Shown: positions 32,814 through 42,380, counted from the stretch's first letter. The stretch: DNA of 64,000 nt from Peribacillus simplex (GCF_001578185.1 NZ_CP011008.1:4492001-4556000); one strand, 5' to 3'. Notes: a model not told the origin generated them from the sequence alone. Translations and numbers: made by a program.

Positions 32814-33983
32814 TTATACTCCTCCTTTGATAGGCATACCTTTTTCTTTTTCTTCAATAAATTTTTCAAGATTAATTGCACAACAACCTACCTCTACACC
32901 TGGCAGTCTTGATATATATACTAATGTCTGTCCATTACGACCACATTCGCATAATGTATTTTTTCTTAAATAGCCAACATCTTCTGTTAGAATGAATCCT
33001 GGATAAGAAATAGAGGTTGGATCATAAATAGCAATAACGCCTCTTTCTCCATATTTAACTTCTTCTAGGACATTGTGTGGATTACGCATAGAAACGTGTA
33101 CCCATGGCGGAATATGTTTTTCTTGTTTATGACATTCTACTGCAAGCATATTAGCTTCAACTAATCCATACATATCTCTCACATTATATGATTGAACACC
33201 TAAGTATTCATGACAAAGCTCATTGAATTCTGCTCGTGGAATTTCTTCCCCGGTAAACCTTTTCCATCCCCCTAGCGTAATAATAAAGCTATTTTTCTCT
33301 AAATTAAGTTTAATATCATGATCAATACAATATTTGATTAATCTATAAATTAAGAATGGAGGCCCTACTATATGTCTAGTATGTTTTCCATCCCAACTTT
33401 GTAAGACTTCTACAGCTTTTTCAGGATTGAATGTTATTCTTTTCACTAAATTCACGCTACCATCTAATAAACCAGAAAAAACATTCAGGGCTTTTACCAT
33501 TCCCATTTCAGGCATTTCTTCAGTAGGTGGAAAAAGAAATAATCCCATACCTCTAGAGAACTTAAAAAACTCTCTATATGTGGTTACAACGCTATCAAAT
33601 GCACTATCCATCGTTAAACGATCACGACGGGATACACTAGGAATCCCACTTGTACCTGTACTTCTCATTTCAAACTCGACTTCGCTTAATTTAGACGTCA
33701 TAAGAAGATGGGAATCACATTGTTTAAATGTTTGAACTGGAATTAAAGGGATTTTTGTTAGATCATTAAAACCCTTTACATCTTCAGGACTCACATCTTT
33801 CTTCTTACATAAATCACGATAAAACTCGTTATTTTCATAGTGATATTTAAAGTTATCTGCAATAATGCTGCCTTTATATTCATTTACTGTTTCAAAAGGC
33901 ATTTTATAGAGGTTATGAGCACTTCCAACTAATGTATTTAATGGCGATAGTCCCAGTTCCTTTAATTGAGTAGCTAAGTTCAT
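32814..33983 (-). CDS. LuxE-like acyl-protein synthetase
   Basis: The 389-residue protein contains the adenylation-type motif MRSTGTSGIPSVSRRD and, near the end, SYPGFILTEDVGYL with a CxCGR zinc-like pair. LuxE enzymes activate a fatty acid with ATP and hold it as a thioester. There is no LuxC reductase or luciferase here, so this is not bioluminescence. It overlaps the ACP stop by four bases, indicating tight coupling, and it may load or unload the ACP. Confidence 0.85.
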   Translation of the reverse strand: MNLATQLKELGLSPLNTLVGSAHNLYKMPFETVNEYKGSIIADNFKYHYENNEFYRDLCKKKDVSPEDVKGFNDLTKIPLIPVQTFKQCDSHLLMTSKLSEVEFEMRSTGTSGIPSVSRRDRLTMDSAFDSVVTTYREFFKFSRGMGLFLFPPTEEMPEMGMVKALNVFSGLLDGSVNLVKRITFNPEKAVEVLQSWDGKHTRHIVGPPFLIYRLIKYCIDHDIKLNLEKNSFIITLGGWKRFTGEEIPRAEFNELCHEYLGVQSYNVRDMYGLVEANMLAVECHKQEKHIPPWVHVSMRNPHNVLEEVKYGERGVIAIYDPTSISYPGFILTEDVGYLRKNTLCECGRNGQTLVYISRLPGVEVGCCAINLEKFIEEKEKGMPIKGGV

Positions 33984-34246
33984 TTAATAGCCTCCTTAGT
34001 GTTCTGATCTTGTATTTGATTGATTAATAGCACAACATCCTCAACCGTTTTACACCAGCTATAGTCTTCAGTTGGAATACTAATATCTAATTTTTGTTCT
34101 AAATCTAAAACGAGTTCTAAACGATCAGGTGAATCCAGTGCTAAGTCTCCAGACAAATTACTATTTAAATTAATATCTGTTTCTTTTAAAGGAGAAAAAA
34201 CTAAAATTGATTCTCTTATCATTATAAAAATCTTATCGTTTTCCAT
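33980..34246 (-). CDS. Acyl carrier protein
   Basis: The 88-residue acidic helical protein has the phosphopantetheine serine in LALDSPDRLELVLDLEQKL, where Leu is replaced by Pro after the Ser. TGGAGG precedes the ATG I chose. It is a dedicated carrier, much diverged from housekeeping AcpP, and sits between a monooxygenase and LuxE. Confidence 0.85.
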   Translation of the reverse strand: MENDKIFIMIRESILVFSPLKETDINLNSNLSGDLALDSPDRLELVLDLEQKLDISIPTEDYSWCKTVEDVVLLINQIQDQNTKEAIK

Positions 34247-34279
34247 TGTTTGAACCTCCATTAAAACTGATTGCATCGA

Positions 34280-35317
34280 TTAATTTATATGAGTTGATAA
34301 AAATTTAGCGTCTTCTCCAACTCCTAACAATAATGCAGAACCCCTTCGGTATTGCCACGACAAGCCTAGAAAATAAATCCCTTTTTCTCTTGTTATGCCT
34401 CGATCGTGAATCACGTTATTATTTTCATCAATTAAATTTGGGATTTTAATCCATTCGTAGTCATTGTAGTAACCAGTTGCCCAGATGATATTTTCTGGTT
34501 GAACCTTCTCACCGTTTTCACAAATCAAACTCTTACCATCTGCTTTTAAAACTTTGGAGACTCTTTTAATAGCTCCATTGTTTAGCAGTGGCTTTATTTC
34601 TTTTCCTATAATCGGATCATTTTTTTTCATAAATTGTCCTAATTTTGAATGGATAGTTGCCTTTGATATTCCAAGTACTTGAAACCACCAAAAAATACTC
34701 CTATTCAATAATGTATAAGGTAAGAATTTCATTCTCTTACCTACAGATAAATAAACATCTCTACTTTCAGCTACTTCCGTTGCAATCTGTACCCCTGAAT
34801 TACCAGCACCCACTATCAAGGTCGTTCCTTCTTTTAATTGAGAAGGATTTTTATAATGAGCCGCATGAATCTGAAAAATATCTTTTGCTACTTCTTTTTC
34901 AATATCTGGTACAAAGGGTTTTTGAAATGGACCTGTAGCAATAACTATGTTTTCCGCTACATAATCTCCTTTAGTAGTAACGAGATGGAACAACTTATTC
35001 TCTTTAAATAGATTAATAACAGCCGTGTCTAGTTGAACTGGAAGGTTATAATGACTACTGTAACCTTCTAAATAGTCGGCTAACTCATCTTTGGTGGAAT
35101 AACCATTTTGTGCTCCTTCTACGTTCATTCCCGGCAAGGCATTATGTGATCTAGGTGTAAACAAGGTTAAGGAATCATAACGCTGACGCCAAGAGTCTCC
35201 CACTCTACTTTTTGAATCTATTATTAGAAATGAAAGAGATTTTTGTTTTAAATAATAACCTATAGCTAATCCAGCCTGCCCAGCACCAATTACTATAGTG
35301 TTGTATTGATTTACCAT
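34280..35317 (-). CDS. Flavin-dependent monooxygenase (FMO / CzcO-like)
   Basis: The 345-residue protein has two Rossmann motifs: IVIGAGQAGLAIGYYLKQK at the N-terminus for FAD and LIVGAGNSGVQIATEVAE at about 170 for NADPH, with a terminal ATG-type motif IIWATGYYNDYEW. It probably hydroxylates or N-/S-oxygenates the carrier-bound or free intermediate. AAAGGAGGG precedes the ATG. Confidence 0.9.
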   Translation of the reverse strand: MVNQYNTIVIGAGQAGLAIGYYLKQKSLSFLIIDSKSRVGDSWRQRYDSLTLFTPRSHNALPGMNVEGAQNGYSTKDELADYLEGYSSHYNLPVQLDTAVINLFKENKLFHLVTTKGDYVAENIVIATGPFQKPFVPDIEKEVAKDIFQIHAAHYKNPSQLKEGTTLIVGAGNSGVQIATEVAESRDVYLSVGKRMKFLPYTLLNRSIFWWFQVLGISKATIHSKLGQFMKKNDPIIGKEIKPLLNNGAIKRVSKVLKADGKSLICENGEKVQPENIIWATGYYNDYEWIKIPNLIDENNNVIHDRGITREKGIYFLGLSWQYRRGSALLLGVGEDAKFLSTHIN

Positions 35318-35398
35318 TCAATATCCCTCCTTTAACAAAAGTAATTACATAATGCTCAGTAGGATGAATTTAATAAAATCAGAGGGAAAAAAATAAAT

Positions 35399-37168
35399 TT
35401 AACTATGCCAAACATCTAAATCATTATTTAAATACCCGTTCTTACATGTACGCCTTTGGATTTTCCCACTAGATGTTTTCGGTATGCTGCCGGCCTTTAA
35501 AAGGTAAATAGCGTATGGTTGAACTTCATGTTCCTCCATAACTTGTTGACGAATGTTCCTTATAACATTGTCTAAATAACCAGTATAATCTTTTTCCATA
35601 TGTGGTCTAGGTCTATATTTCCGTTCGATTTCAGTGACTATAATCAACTTTTCTTCACCATTTATATCAACAGAAAAAGCAGCACTAGACCCTGAAATAA
35701 TAGCTTGATCTGCTTTCTCAACAGTTAATTCAATATCTTGAGGGTAATGATTTCTCCCTCTCATAACAATTACATCTTTCAGTCTACCTGTTACAAAAAG
35801 TTGGCCTTCATGAAAGAATCCTAAATCTCCAGTTCTTAAAAAACTATCTTCCTTTGTGCCTTTCAATATATTGTTAAAGGCATAATTGGTTTCTTGTTCC
35901 CGTCCAAAATATCCTTTTGCTATACTGTCTCCCTTAACCCAAATTTCACCTATTTCATTTGGTGCACATTTGATTAATGATTCAGCGTTAACAATCTCTA
36001 CTTTTTGATAAAGCCAAGGCATGCCACAACCAACTAAATTAACTGAATCTTGGGAATTTAAAGGTTGCTCTAAAGCTTTATTTTCTAGAAGGCTTTCTTT
36101 GCAAAAACCTTTGAGTACAGGTTTTGTTAACTTTTCATTACCTGTTATAAATAAAGTGGCCTCAGCCATACCATAGCATGGATAAAATTGATTTAGTTTA
36201 AAACCACAATCTTTGAATGCATTGGCGAAATTTTGAATGGTTTCATAACGAACAGGTTCAGCACCATTAAAAGCAACTTCCCAGCTACTTAAATCAAGCT
36301 GTTTCTTTTGTTCCTCTGTAATCTTCCTTAAACATAAGTCATAAGCAAAATTGGGTCCGCCACTAATAGTTGCTTTATACTTTGAAATAGCACTTAGCCA
36401 TCGAAAAGGTTTTTGTAAAAAATCCATTGGAGACATAAACACACATTTAGCTCCTAGAAATAGTGGTTGTAGAATGTTACCTATTAACCCCATATCATGA
36501 TACATTGGTAGCCATCCAAGCATTACTGTATCCTCGTTATGCTGACAAGCTGCTTGAATCATTGCTTCATTATGCAAAATATTCCCGTGAGTGACCATTA
36601 CTCCTTTAGGAGAAGATGTAGATCCTGAAGTATATTGTAAAAAAGCTAAAGATTCCTTATCTACCTTTGGTTGTGACCACTGGTACTGATGAAGATTTGG
36701 TATGGCGTCAATAGGAATCCACTTTAGGTTCATGTTTGAAAGTTCATCTGAGAAGTGAAAACTAATTTTCGAATGTAGTTGTGTCGTCGTCAAAATAATA
36801 TTAGTATTTGCATCATCCATAATTGATTTTAAACGTAACATATTTCGACTCAATCCAGGAGGATACACAGGTACAGGTACTACATTAGCATATATACATC
36901 CTAGAAAAGCTTTAATATATTCTATTCCAGGTGGATACATCAAAAGAGCTCGTTGCCCTTCTAATCCTGATTTTTGTAAGTAAGCAGCGATTTGCTTAGC
37001 ACAAGTGTGAAGTTCTTGATAAGTAATATTAATTTCATCTTGGTTGTCATTATATATGTATGTGTAGACTACTTTCTCTGGATGAATCATTGCTTTATGT
37101 GATAACAAATCAATCATTGAGGAATAATTTATTGCTAAATTAATAGGATTGTCTATCAACTTTTCCAC
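35399..37168 (-). CDS. Fatty-acyl-AMP ligase (FAAL)
   Basis: The 589-residue adenylating enzyme has LQYTSGSTSSPKGVMVTHGN, GWLPMYHDMGLIGNILQPL, the RTGDLGF core and PKTSSGKIQRR with the catalytic Lys. The GWLPMYHDMGLIG pattern and length are those of FAALs, which pass acyl-adenylates to carrier proteins rather than CoA. A GTG start follows GAGGTG. It should load the operon's ACP. Confidence 0.92.
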   Translation of the reverse strand: MEKLIDNPINLAINYSSMIDLLSHKAMIHPEKVVYTYIYNDNQDEINITYQELHTCAKQIAAYLQKSGLEGQRALLMYPPGIEYIKAFLGCIYANVVPVPVYPPGLSRNMLRLKSIMDDANTNIILTTTQLHSKISFHFSDELSNMNLKWIPIDAIPNLHQYQWSQPKVDKESLAFLQYTSGSTSSPKGVMVTHGNILHNEAMIQAACQHNEDTVMLGWLPMYHDMGLIGNILQPLFLGAKCVFMSPMDFLQKPFRWLSAISKYKATISGGPNFAYDLCLRKITEEQKKQLDLSSWEVAFNGAEPVRYETIQNFANAFKDCGFKLNQFYPCYGMAEATLFITGNEKLTKPVLKGFCKESLLENKALEQPLNSQDSVNLVGCGMPWLYQKVEIVNAESLIKCAPNEIGEIWVKGDSIAKGYFGREQETNYAFNNILKGTKEDSFLRTGDLGFFHEGQLFVTGRLKDVIVMRGRNHYPQDIELTVEKADQAIISGSSAAFSVDINGEEKLIIVTEIERKYRPRPHMEKDYTGYLDNVIRNIRQQVMEEHEVQPYAIYLLKAGSIPKTSSGKIQRRTCKNGYLNNDLDVWHS

Positions 37169-37203
37169 GCCGCCTACACCTCTTTTTAATGTTCTAAAAA
37201 ATT

Positions 37204-37536
37204 CTACTCTCTTTCGAATGCGTTGATGGCATTTACACTATGACTAATTGCCACCCCAGCTTTAAGTGCAGCAGCTACAGTCACTGCTTCTAAAACTTCA
37301 TCCATAGTTCCACCTAATTTTTTATACTTTTCTACATGAGCTTCAATACAATATGGGCATCCTGTTGTATGAGCCACCGCAATAGCAATTAGTTCTTTTG
37401 TTTTAGTTGGAATCGTTCCTGTATTAAAAACCGCATGTTCAAATTGCATAAATTTTGCTGCAACCTTTGGTGATTTTTCTTTTAATTCATCTAATCTATT
37501 CAAATATGATTTTTTATATAAAGTATCGTCTGACAT
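37204..37536 (-). CDS. Carboxymuconolactone decarboxylase/AhpD-like protein
   Basis: The 110-residue protein has HTTGCPYCIEAHVEKYKK, a CxxC with nearby His as in AhpD-type peroxidase partners. It is the first gene of the operon and could remove peroxide formed by the monooxygenase; this is an inference. AGAGAGGAG precedes the ATG. Confidence 0.87.
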   Translation of the reverse strand: MSDDTLYKKSYLNRLDELKEKSPKVAAKFMQFEHAVFNTGTIPTKTKELIAIAVAHTTGCPYCIEAHVEKYKKLGGTMDEVLEAVTVAAALKAGVAISHSVNAINAFERE

Positions 37537-38163
37537 CTTTCTTTTCTCCTCTCTTTCTTTAAATATAAGTAATCATCTAAATGAGTAAAATAAACTATTT
37601 TTAAATAATAATTAATTATTCAAATATCAGGTGGCTTTTCCGCTCCTTTTTTAATAATAGTAATATTTAACCATCTTAAAACAGAAGAAAAATATACTAT
37701 TATTACCTCTTTTTGTAAAAACCAATAGTACAAATGGAATTTTACAAACAATATTTCCGGTTGTCAATCCATTTATTTTAAATTTAAGAAAAATTTTACA
37801 ATTTTATACAAGACTTTTTTGAGGAAGATAATACCTATTTCCCCACTAGAATAAGTGTAATATTATTCGTAAAATTATATTAATTAAATTAATGTAAAAT
37901 GTAGTTTATTAATTATCTCTAGAGTTATTTATAAGAAAATAGAGACTTATAAGGCGGGAAATTTTTTTATTTTTTAAAAATAATTGAGTTAAGGGAAGAA
38001 AGAAAAGGATAGTTATTGAGTGGGGGGATTATATCTTCTTTTACAATTGTTGTTTAAGTTATTTTGGATATAATCCCATTTTTTATTTTTATAAAAATCT
38101 ACTGTTATTTATCGAGAATGCTTGGTGAGGAAAACTTAAAACTCTTTTAAATAAAGTTTTATG
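37537..38163. other. Long A+T-rich upstream region of the acyl/Fe-S operon
   Basis: No frame is supported. It should hold the operon promoter. A 38023-38077 inverted repeat (GGGATTATATC / GATATAATCCC) with a T-rich tail may be a terminator or operator. Base composition is more A+T-rich than the genes. Confidence 0.5.
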
Positions 38164-38772
38164 TTAGTCTTCGATTTCAAAGCCTGAAGACTGTAATGGA
38201 CCAATTGTTATTAAGTTAACTAATTGAGAGGCCATATGTTTAGGAGAGTAGAGTAATTCATTGTTAACCCACCATTCTACTGTACCGATGAATGCTGAAG
38301 AAATAAAATGAATTAATAGTTCTGGAGGCGTTGAAAATTCTTGTTCTTGTGAATTCATTGTTAAAAATTCTTTTCTAAAGTTCTGTTGTATAATTACTTG
38401 CATTTTTCGGTTGAATCCATGAACCCCTTTTTCACTCAACATAATCTGATAAAACTTAGCATGTTGAAAAATATTCGTAAATATAATTTCAATCATTGAT
38501 TGAAATTGAGATATTTTCACCCTTTTCTTTTGAATATACATACAAGGTTTAATAATATTCGTTAGCTCCTCAAAAACTTCGTCAGTTAATTTATCCACTA
38601 AATCTTGCTTATCTTCATAGTGAAGGTAAAAAGTAGCTCTATTGATCAATGCATTATCTGCTATATCTCTAATGGTAATAGATTCATATCCTTTCTCTTG
38701 AATTAAGTCAATAAACGATTCTTTAATCATTTTTCGTGTTCGAATAACACGTAAATCTGTTTTTTTTAACAT
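38164..38772 (-). CDS. TetR/AcrR-family regulator
   Basis: The 202-residue protein has a HTH (RTRKMIKESFIDLIQEKGYE, INRATFYLHYEDKQDLVDKL) and a TetR_C_33-type ligand half. It is divergent from the ABC-2/YhgE membrane gene at 38963 with a 190-base interval, the usual arrangement of a local repressor and its exporter. It may also sense products of the adjacent operon. Confidence 0.87.
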   Translation of the reverse strand: MLKKTDLRVIRTRKMIKESFIDLIQEKGYESITIRDIADNALINRATFYLHYEDKQDLVDKLTDEVFEELTNIIKPCMYIQKKRVKISQFQSMIEIIFTNIFQHAKFYQIMLSEKGVHGFNRKMQVIIQQNFRKEFLTMNSQEQEFSTPPELLIHFISSAFIGTVEWWVNNELLYSPKHMASQLVNLITIGPLQSSGFEIED

Positions 38773-38824
38773 TTTCTCATCACCTGTCTATAATTTCGAT
38801 TTTAATTAACACTTCTGGCTAATC

Positions 38825-38922
38825 CGTTGCATATGTAACAAATTACAAAGTATTGATTATTGAGTATGTGATAATAAGGAATATAATTACATTGTATATA
38901 ACAATACGTTTCTTATGCAACG
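38825..38922. promoter_or_regulatory. Long-spaced inverted repeat in the TetR/YhgE interval
   Basis: CGTTGCAT at 38825 and ATGCAACG at 38915 form an inverted pair flanking the intergenic promoters. GCATATGTAAC next to the first half is palindromic. A TetR operator is plausible. Confidence 0.4.
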
Positions 38923-38962
38923 ACCTGTTAATAAAACTACGATGTTCAGGAGGAAGTTTTGC

Positions 38963-40144
38963 ATGTGTGTATTTAAAAGTTTTTTTTCACAAAAAAGATT
39001 TTGGGGGAGTTTACTAGGAATTATTATTGTGGTTATGATTTTTAGTATTGCTTTCATAGGATCGATTGTAAATCCCGCTCCAAAGGACTTGCCTGTTGCA
39101 TTAGTAATAAATGATAAGGGTGCTGAACTTCCAAATAAGACAAAACTGAATGCTGGTGAACAATACAAACAAGGGTTACTAAATAACAAAGATATCCCAA
39201 TTAAATGGTCGGTGATCGATAAAAGAGAAGAAGTCGTCAGTGAAATGAATGAAAAGAAATACTATGCAGCCATTGTGATTCCAGAAAATATGTCTCAGCA
39301 AATTATGTCACTTCAATCTCCTTCACCACATAAACCGGAAGTAGAGGTAATTATTAATCAAGGAATGAATTACACTGCTGCTAATACAACAAAACAAATT
39401 ATTGATCAGTTGCTTTCTAAAATAAATGTTCAAATTCAGGATACTATTTTTACTCAACTAGAAGCCCAAAAAGCCACTCTTACACCTTCACAAGCGAAAC
39501 TGTTGAGCAGTCCATTAGAAGTAAAAAGTGAAACAATTAACAAAGTTGGAGATCATACAGCCAATGGAAATGTGCCTGTATTATTCACACAGATAGTATG
39601 GATTGCAGTCATCATTAGCTCTGTTATCCATTTTGTTATTATGAAAAAGATTACAAATGGTCGTATAAGTATCCGTTCGGTCTTTGCTCAATTAGTTGCA
39701 GGACTTCTATTTGCAACCGCAATTGCTTCTACGGTCCTTTTATTTACCGATAATGTATTAAACGTTAAGATACCTGACTTGCAGAAAACGTTCCTTTTTT
39801 TACTGTTTACTGCATTTATGTTCTATTTACTTCAAAACGCTATCTTAAATTGGTTAGGATTAGTGGGGGTTCCGTTGTTTATTTTACTTTTTCTCTTTTC
39901 AATTCCTGTATTAAATTTACCTCCAGAGTTTTTGCCTACAGTAACCCAAAATTGGTTTTACTCTTGGGTTCCCTTTAAATATAGTGTAGAAGGTCTACGT
40001 AACACCTTTTTCTTTGGAGGAAATGACATTGGAAGCTATTTATCTATTTTAGGAATCATAGGTCTGGCTTCACTTATAATCATGTCACTTTCTATACTTA
40101 AAACAACAAATAAAGAAAGAACAAATGTAGCCGTAAAAAACTAA
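38963..40144 (+). CDS. YhgE/Pip-type ABC-2 membrane protein
   Basis: The 393-residue protein has one N-terminal TM (GSLLGIIIVVMIFSIAFIGS), an extracytoplasmic domain with the family's PVALVINDKG and NQGMNYTAANTTKQI motifs, and five C-terminal TM segments. It probably exports a lipid or drug without its own ATPase. AGGAGG precedes this ATG; the upstream frame contains that site. Confidence 0.85.
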   Translation: MCVFKSFFSQKRFWGSLLGIIIVVMIFSIAFIGSIVNPAPKDLPVALVINDKGAELPNKTKLNAGEQYKQGLLNNKDIPIKWSVIDKREEVVSEMNEKKYYAAIVIPENMSQQIMSLQSPSPHKPEVEVIINQGMNYTAANTTKQIIDQLLSKINVQIQDTIFTQLEAQKATLTPSQAKLLSSPLEVKSETINKVGDHTANGNVPVLFTQIVWIAVIISSVIHFVIMKKITNGRISIRSVFAQLVAGLLFATAIASTVLLFTDNVLNVKIPDLQKTFLFLLFTAFMFYLLQNAILNWLGLVGVPLFILLFLFSIPVLNLPPEFLPTVTQNWFYSWVPFKYSVEGLRNTFFFGGNDIGSYLSILGIIGLASLIIMSLSILKTTNKERTNVAVKN

Positions 40145-40167
40145 TTTTTATTTATTGGTAAGAAAAG

Positions 40168-40224
40168 GTCTTGAGAGGACCATGAAATACAACTTGGTCT
40201 TCTTCTCAAGGTCCTTTTTTTAGT
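40168..40224 (+). terminator. Terminator after the YhgE-like gene
   Basis: AGGTCTTGAGAGGACC and GGTCTTCTTCTCAAGGTCC fold with a T-run. Confidence 0.7.
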
Positions 40225-40361
40225 TATTATCTACTTTTAATTATAACAATCTCTTACTATCTTTAATTACCAGCCATAAGGCTATTATTTTTTTCATGTA
40301 AATTAAACAACTGTATTATGATGAAACATTTACATAAATCCTTATTAAGTGTTCTTCCACA
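40225..40361. other. Gap before the mini-unit
   Basis: No gene is seen. Confidence 0.35.
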
Positions 40362-40430
40362 AAATGGCCCAATTGTTGAATAAAGATCAAACAGCACTCT
40401 TCAACTATCCTGCCCCGATAGTTGCATAAA
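40362..40430 (+). repeat. Gene-less mini-unit and arm P, split by a IIC-type intron
   Basis: GGCCCAATTGTTGAA, TAAAGATCAAACAGCACTC and arm P (CAACTATCCTGCCCCGATAG, TTGCATAAA) match 26101-26161 almost base for base. The IIC intron begins at 40431, between the P arm and the hairpin. Confidence 0.85.
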
Positions 40431-42318
40431 ATCGAGTAGGAGGAGGCGCCTAGCCTCCGACCTCTCACACCACCGTACGTACCGTTCGGTATACGGCGGT
40501 TCAGTTTAAGTCTGACGTAGTTTTGTATATCGTTCATATAGATTTACTAACCCATGATGGAGCCAATAAACATTATTAAGGGTTTTGTCTAGAATAGGAC
40601 TATGCGCTATGCGCCAATAACCCTTTCTGCTATTTCCCCATTCATATGCTTTTCCAAATGGGACGCCTAATCCTTTGAGTTTCCTCACCCTCGTTCTTGG
40701 TAATTTCCATTGCTTCCATAGGCACATTCTGAGTCTTCTTCGAATCCATGAATCTAAATTCTTCAATACGTTCGGAGTATCAATGAGGGCGAAATACCCC
40801 ATCCAACCTCTAAGGTATTGCTTTAACTTATTTATTCGGAGTTCCATGGGTATCGGTAATTTTCTCGAGGTCATTTCCCTGATTCGTTTCTTTACCCTCT
40901 TCACCGTTTGTTTAGCCAGTAGAACCTTCGGGTTCTTCTTTGACTTCGTGAAACTAAAACCGAGAAACGTTCTGTTCCAAGGGCGATCATACTTCGACTT
41001 CTCGTAGTTGACCTTTAGCTTCAGTTTATTTTCAATGAAGCTTGAGATATTTCCCATTGCACGTTTGGCGGCTTTTCGTGTCTTCACAAAGATAGTACTG
41101 TCATCCGCATACCTTACGAATCGAAGATTGCGTTTCTCTAGTTCTTTATCTAAATCGTCTAACATGATATTAGATAATAAAGGACTTAACGGACCTCCTT
41201 GCGGAGTTCCCTCCTCACTTTTATGAAAAAGTCCGCCTATCATAATGCCTGCTTGAAGGAATTTACGAATCAGTTTAAGAACTCGTTTATCTTCAATTTT
41301 CCGCTCTAACATTCCCATGAGCTTGTCATGATTCACTTTATCGAAGAACTTCTCCAAATCCATATCCACTACCCATGTATAACCTTCGGTTATATAGGAC
41401 TTTGCCTTTCGAACCGCCTGGTGCCCTTGTTTGTTAGGGCGAAATCCATAGCTATTCTCCGAAAAGGTTGAGTCATATATCTTGGTCAATATTTGGGCAA
41501 TGGCTTGTTGAATGAAACGGTCTAGAACGGTTGGAATACCCAAAAGCCGAACTCCGCCGTTTGGTTTCGGGATTTCGATACGACGGACGGGCTTCGGTTG
41601 ATAGGTACCCTGTAAAAGGGCAGTTTTCATGTTGTACCATTCGGTTACGAGGTGCGGTCTCAGGTTTTGGACCCGCATTCCATCTACACCATGGCTTCCC
41701 TTATTTCTTTCTACACGCTTCAATGCCTGTATTAAGTTTTCCCTCTCTAGTATCTGTTCCATTAACATCGTTGATATCCTTTCTACGTGGATAAATGGTC
41801 TATTTGTGCCTTTATCTGCTCCACCCTTTTGAAGTTCCCCGTGTATTCACCACTTCTTCCTTCAAATAAGTTCCGTTAGGAATTGTTTGCTTCTTCACAG
41901 ATAACGAACGCCTAGTATTCATCCTCCTTAATCTGTTCGGTCCTTCCTTGTCTTCTCGAGTAGACAAGTACTATGACCTCTGCTGACTTCTGATGATTCA
42001 GCTGTCCATCACTGGAAAGGTTACCAAGTGTACTTGGCTGTCATCAGACCTCCCCGGGTAAGAGTGCAATCTTTCCCTCCATCTATCTGCTTCATTTACT
42101 CTGTACCACCTTCGGCAGTAAGGACTTTGTTTTGTTTCGCAAACTCATCCAATGATACCTAGCCTTATATGAAGTTCGTGTTCCTCAGACCGGAGGTTTG
42201 CCGCTTGCTTCCTTCAGATTCCACGTCACCGTGGACACCCTTGCATTAAGCTAACCACTACTACTGCCTTCATGATTCGGGACTTCCACCCTATAGATTG
42301 CACCCATGCCGGGCGCAC
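40431..42318 (-). mobile_element. Group IIC-like intron (1,888 bp), different family
   Basis: On the - strand it starts GTGCGCCCGGCATGGGTGC, a typical class C start, and ends CTACTCGAT. Domain V (GAACCGCCGTA..GGTGGT) is at 40467-40503. The 5' exon is the element hairpin ending CTCTTTC, so it inserted immediately after a terminator-like stem, the known preference of class C introns. Its ribozyme and RT differ from copies A-C. Confidence 0.92.
40506..41768 (-). CDS. Group IIC intron reverse transcriptase/maturase
   Basis: The 420-residue protein has MDLEKFFDKVNHDKLMGML, GTPQGGPLSPLLSNIML, VRYADDSTIFV and a maturase domain (FLGFSFTKSKKNP, GWMGYFAL) but no endonuclease domain. It looks intact. 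Its start is ATG-TTA-ATG; either ATG could serve. Confidence 0.94.
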   Translation of the reverse strand: MLMEQILERENLIQALKRVERNKGSHGVDGMRVQNLRPHLVTEWYNMKTALLQGTYQPKPVRRIEIPKPNGGVRLLGIPTVLDRFIQQAIAQILTKIYDSTFSENSYGFRPNKQGHQAVRKAKSYITEGYTWVVDMDLEKFFDKVNHDKLMGMLERKIEDKRVLKLIRKFLQAGIMIGGLFHKSEEGTPQGGPLSPLLSNIMLDDLDKELEKRNLRFVRYADDSTIFVKTRKAAKRAMGNISSFIENKLKLKVNYEKSKYDRPWNRTFLGFSFTKSKKNPKVLLAKQTVKRVKKRIREMTSRKLPIPMELRINKLKQYLRGWMGYFALIDTPNVLKNLDSWIRRRLRMCLWKQWKLPRTRVRKLKGLGVPFGKAYEWGNSRKGYWRIAHSPILDKTLNNVYWLHHGLVNLYERYTKLRQT

Positions 42319-42380
42319 GAAAGAGGTGCCTCCTTAAGGACAGCTCCGATCTTCAGCTATAGCACCCGTTAGCTAATTAA
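42319..42380 (+). repeat. Hairpin and arm Q after the IIC intron
   Basis: GAGGTGCC..GGACAGCTCC, the CGATCTTCAG linker, and arm Q CTATAGCACCCGTTAGC. With 40400-40430 it rebuilds one A-type element. Confidence 0.8.

Noticed and set aside
32408..32881. Extended N-terminus of the IscU-like protein
   Set aside because: The extension overlaps the LuxE-like gene and lies upstream of the strong ribosome site before MFNDIV.
32814..33983. Bioluminescence operon
   Set aside because: LuxE-like only; no luxA, luxB, luxC or luxD relatives are near.
41008..41832. + strand frames opposite the IIC intron
   Set aside because: They are antisense shadows of the reverse transcriptase and ribozyme.
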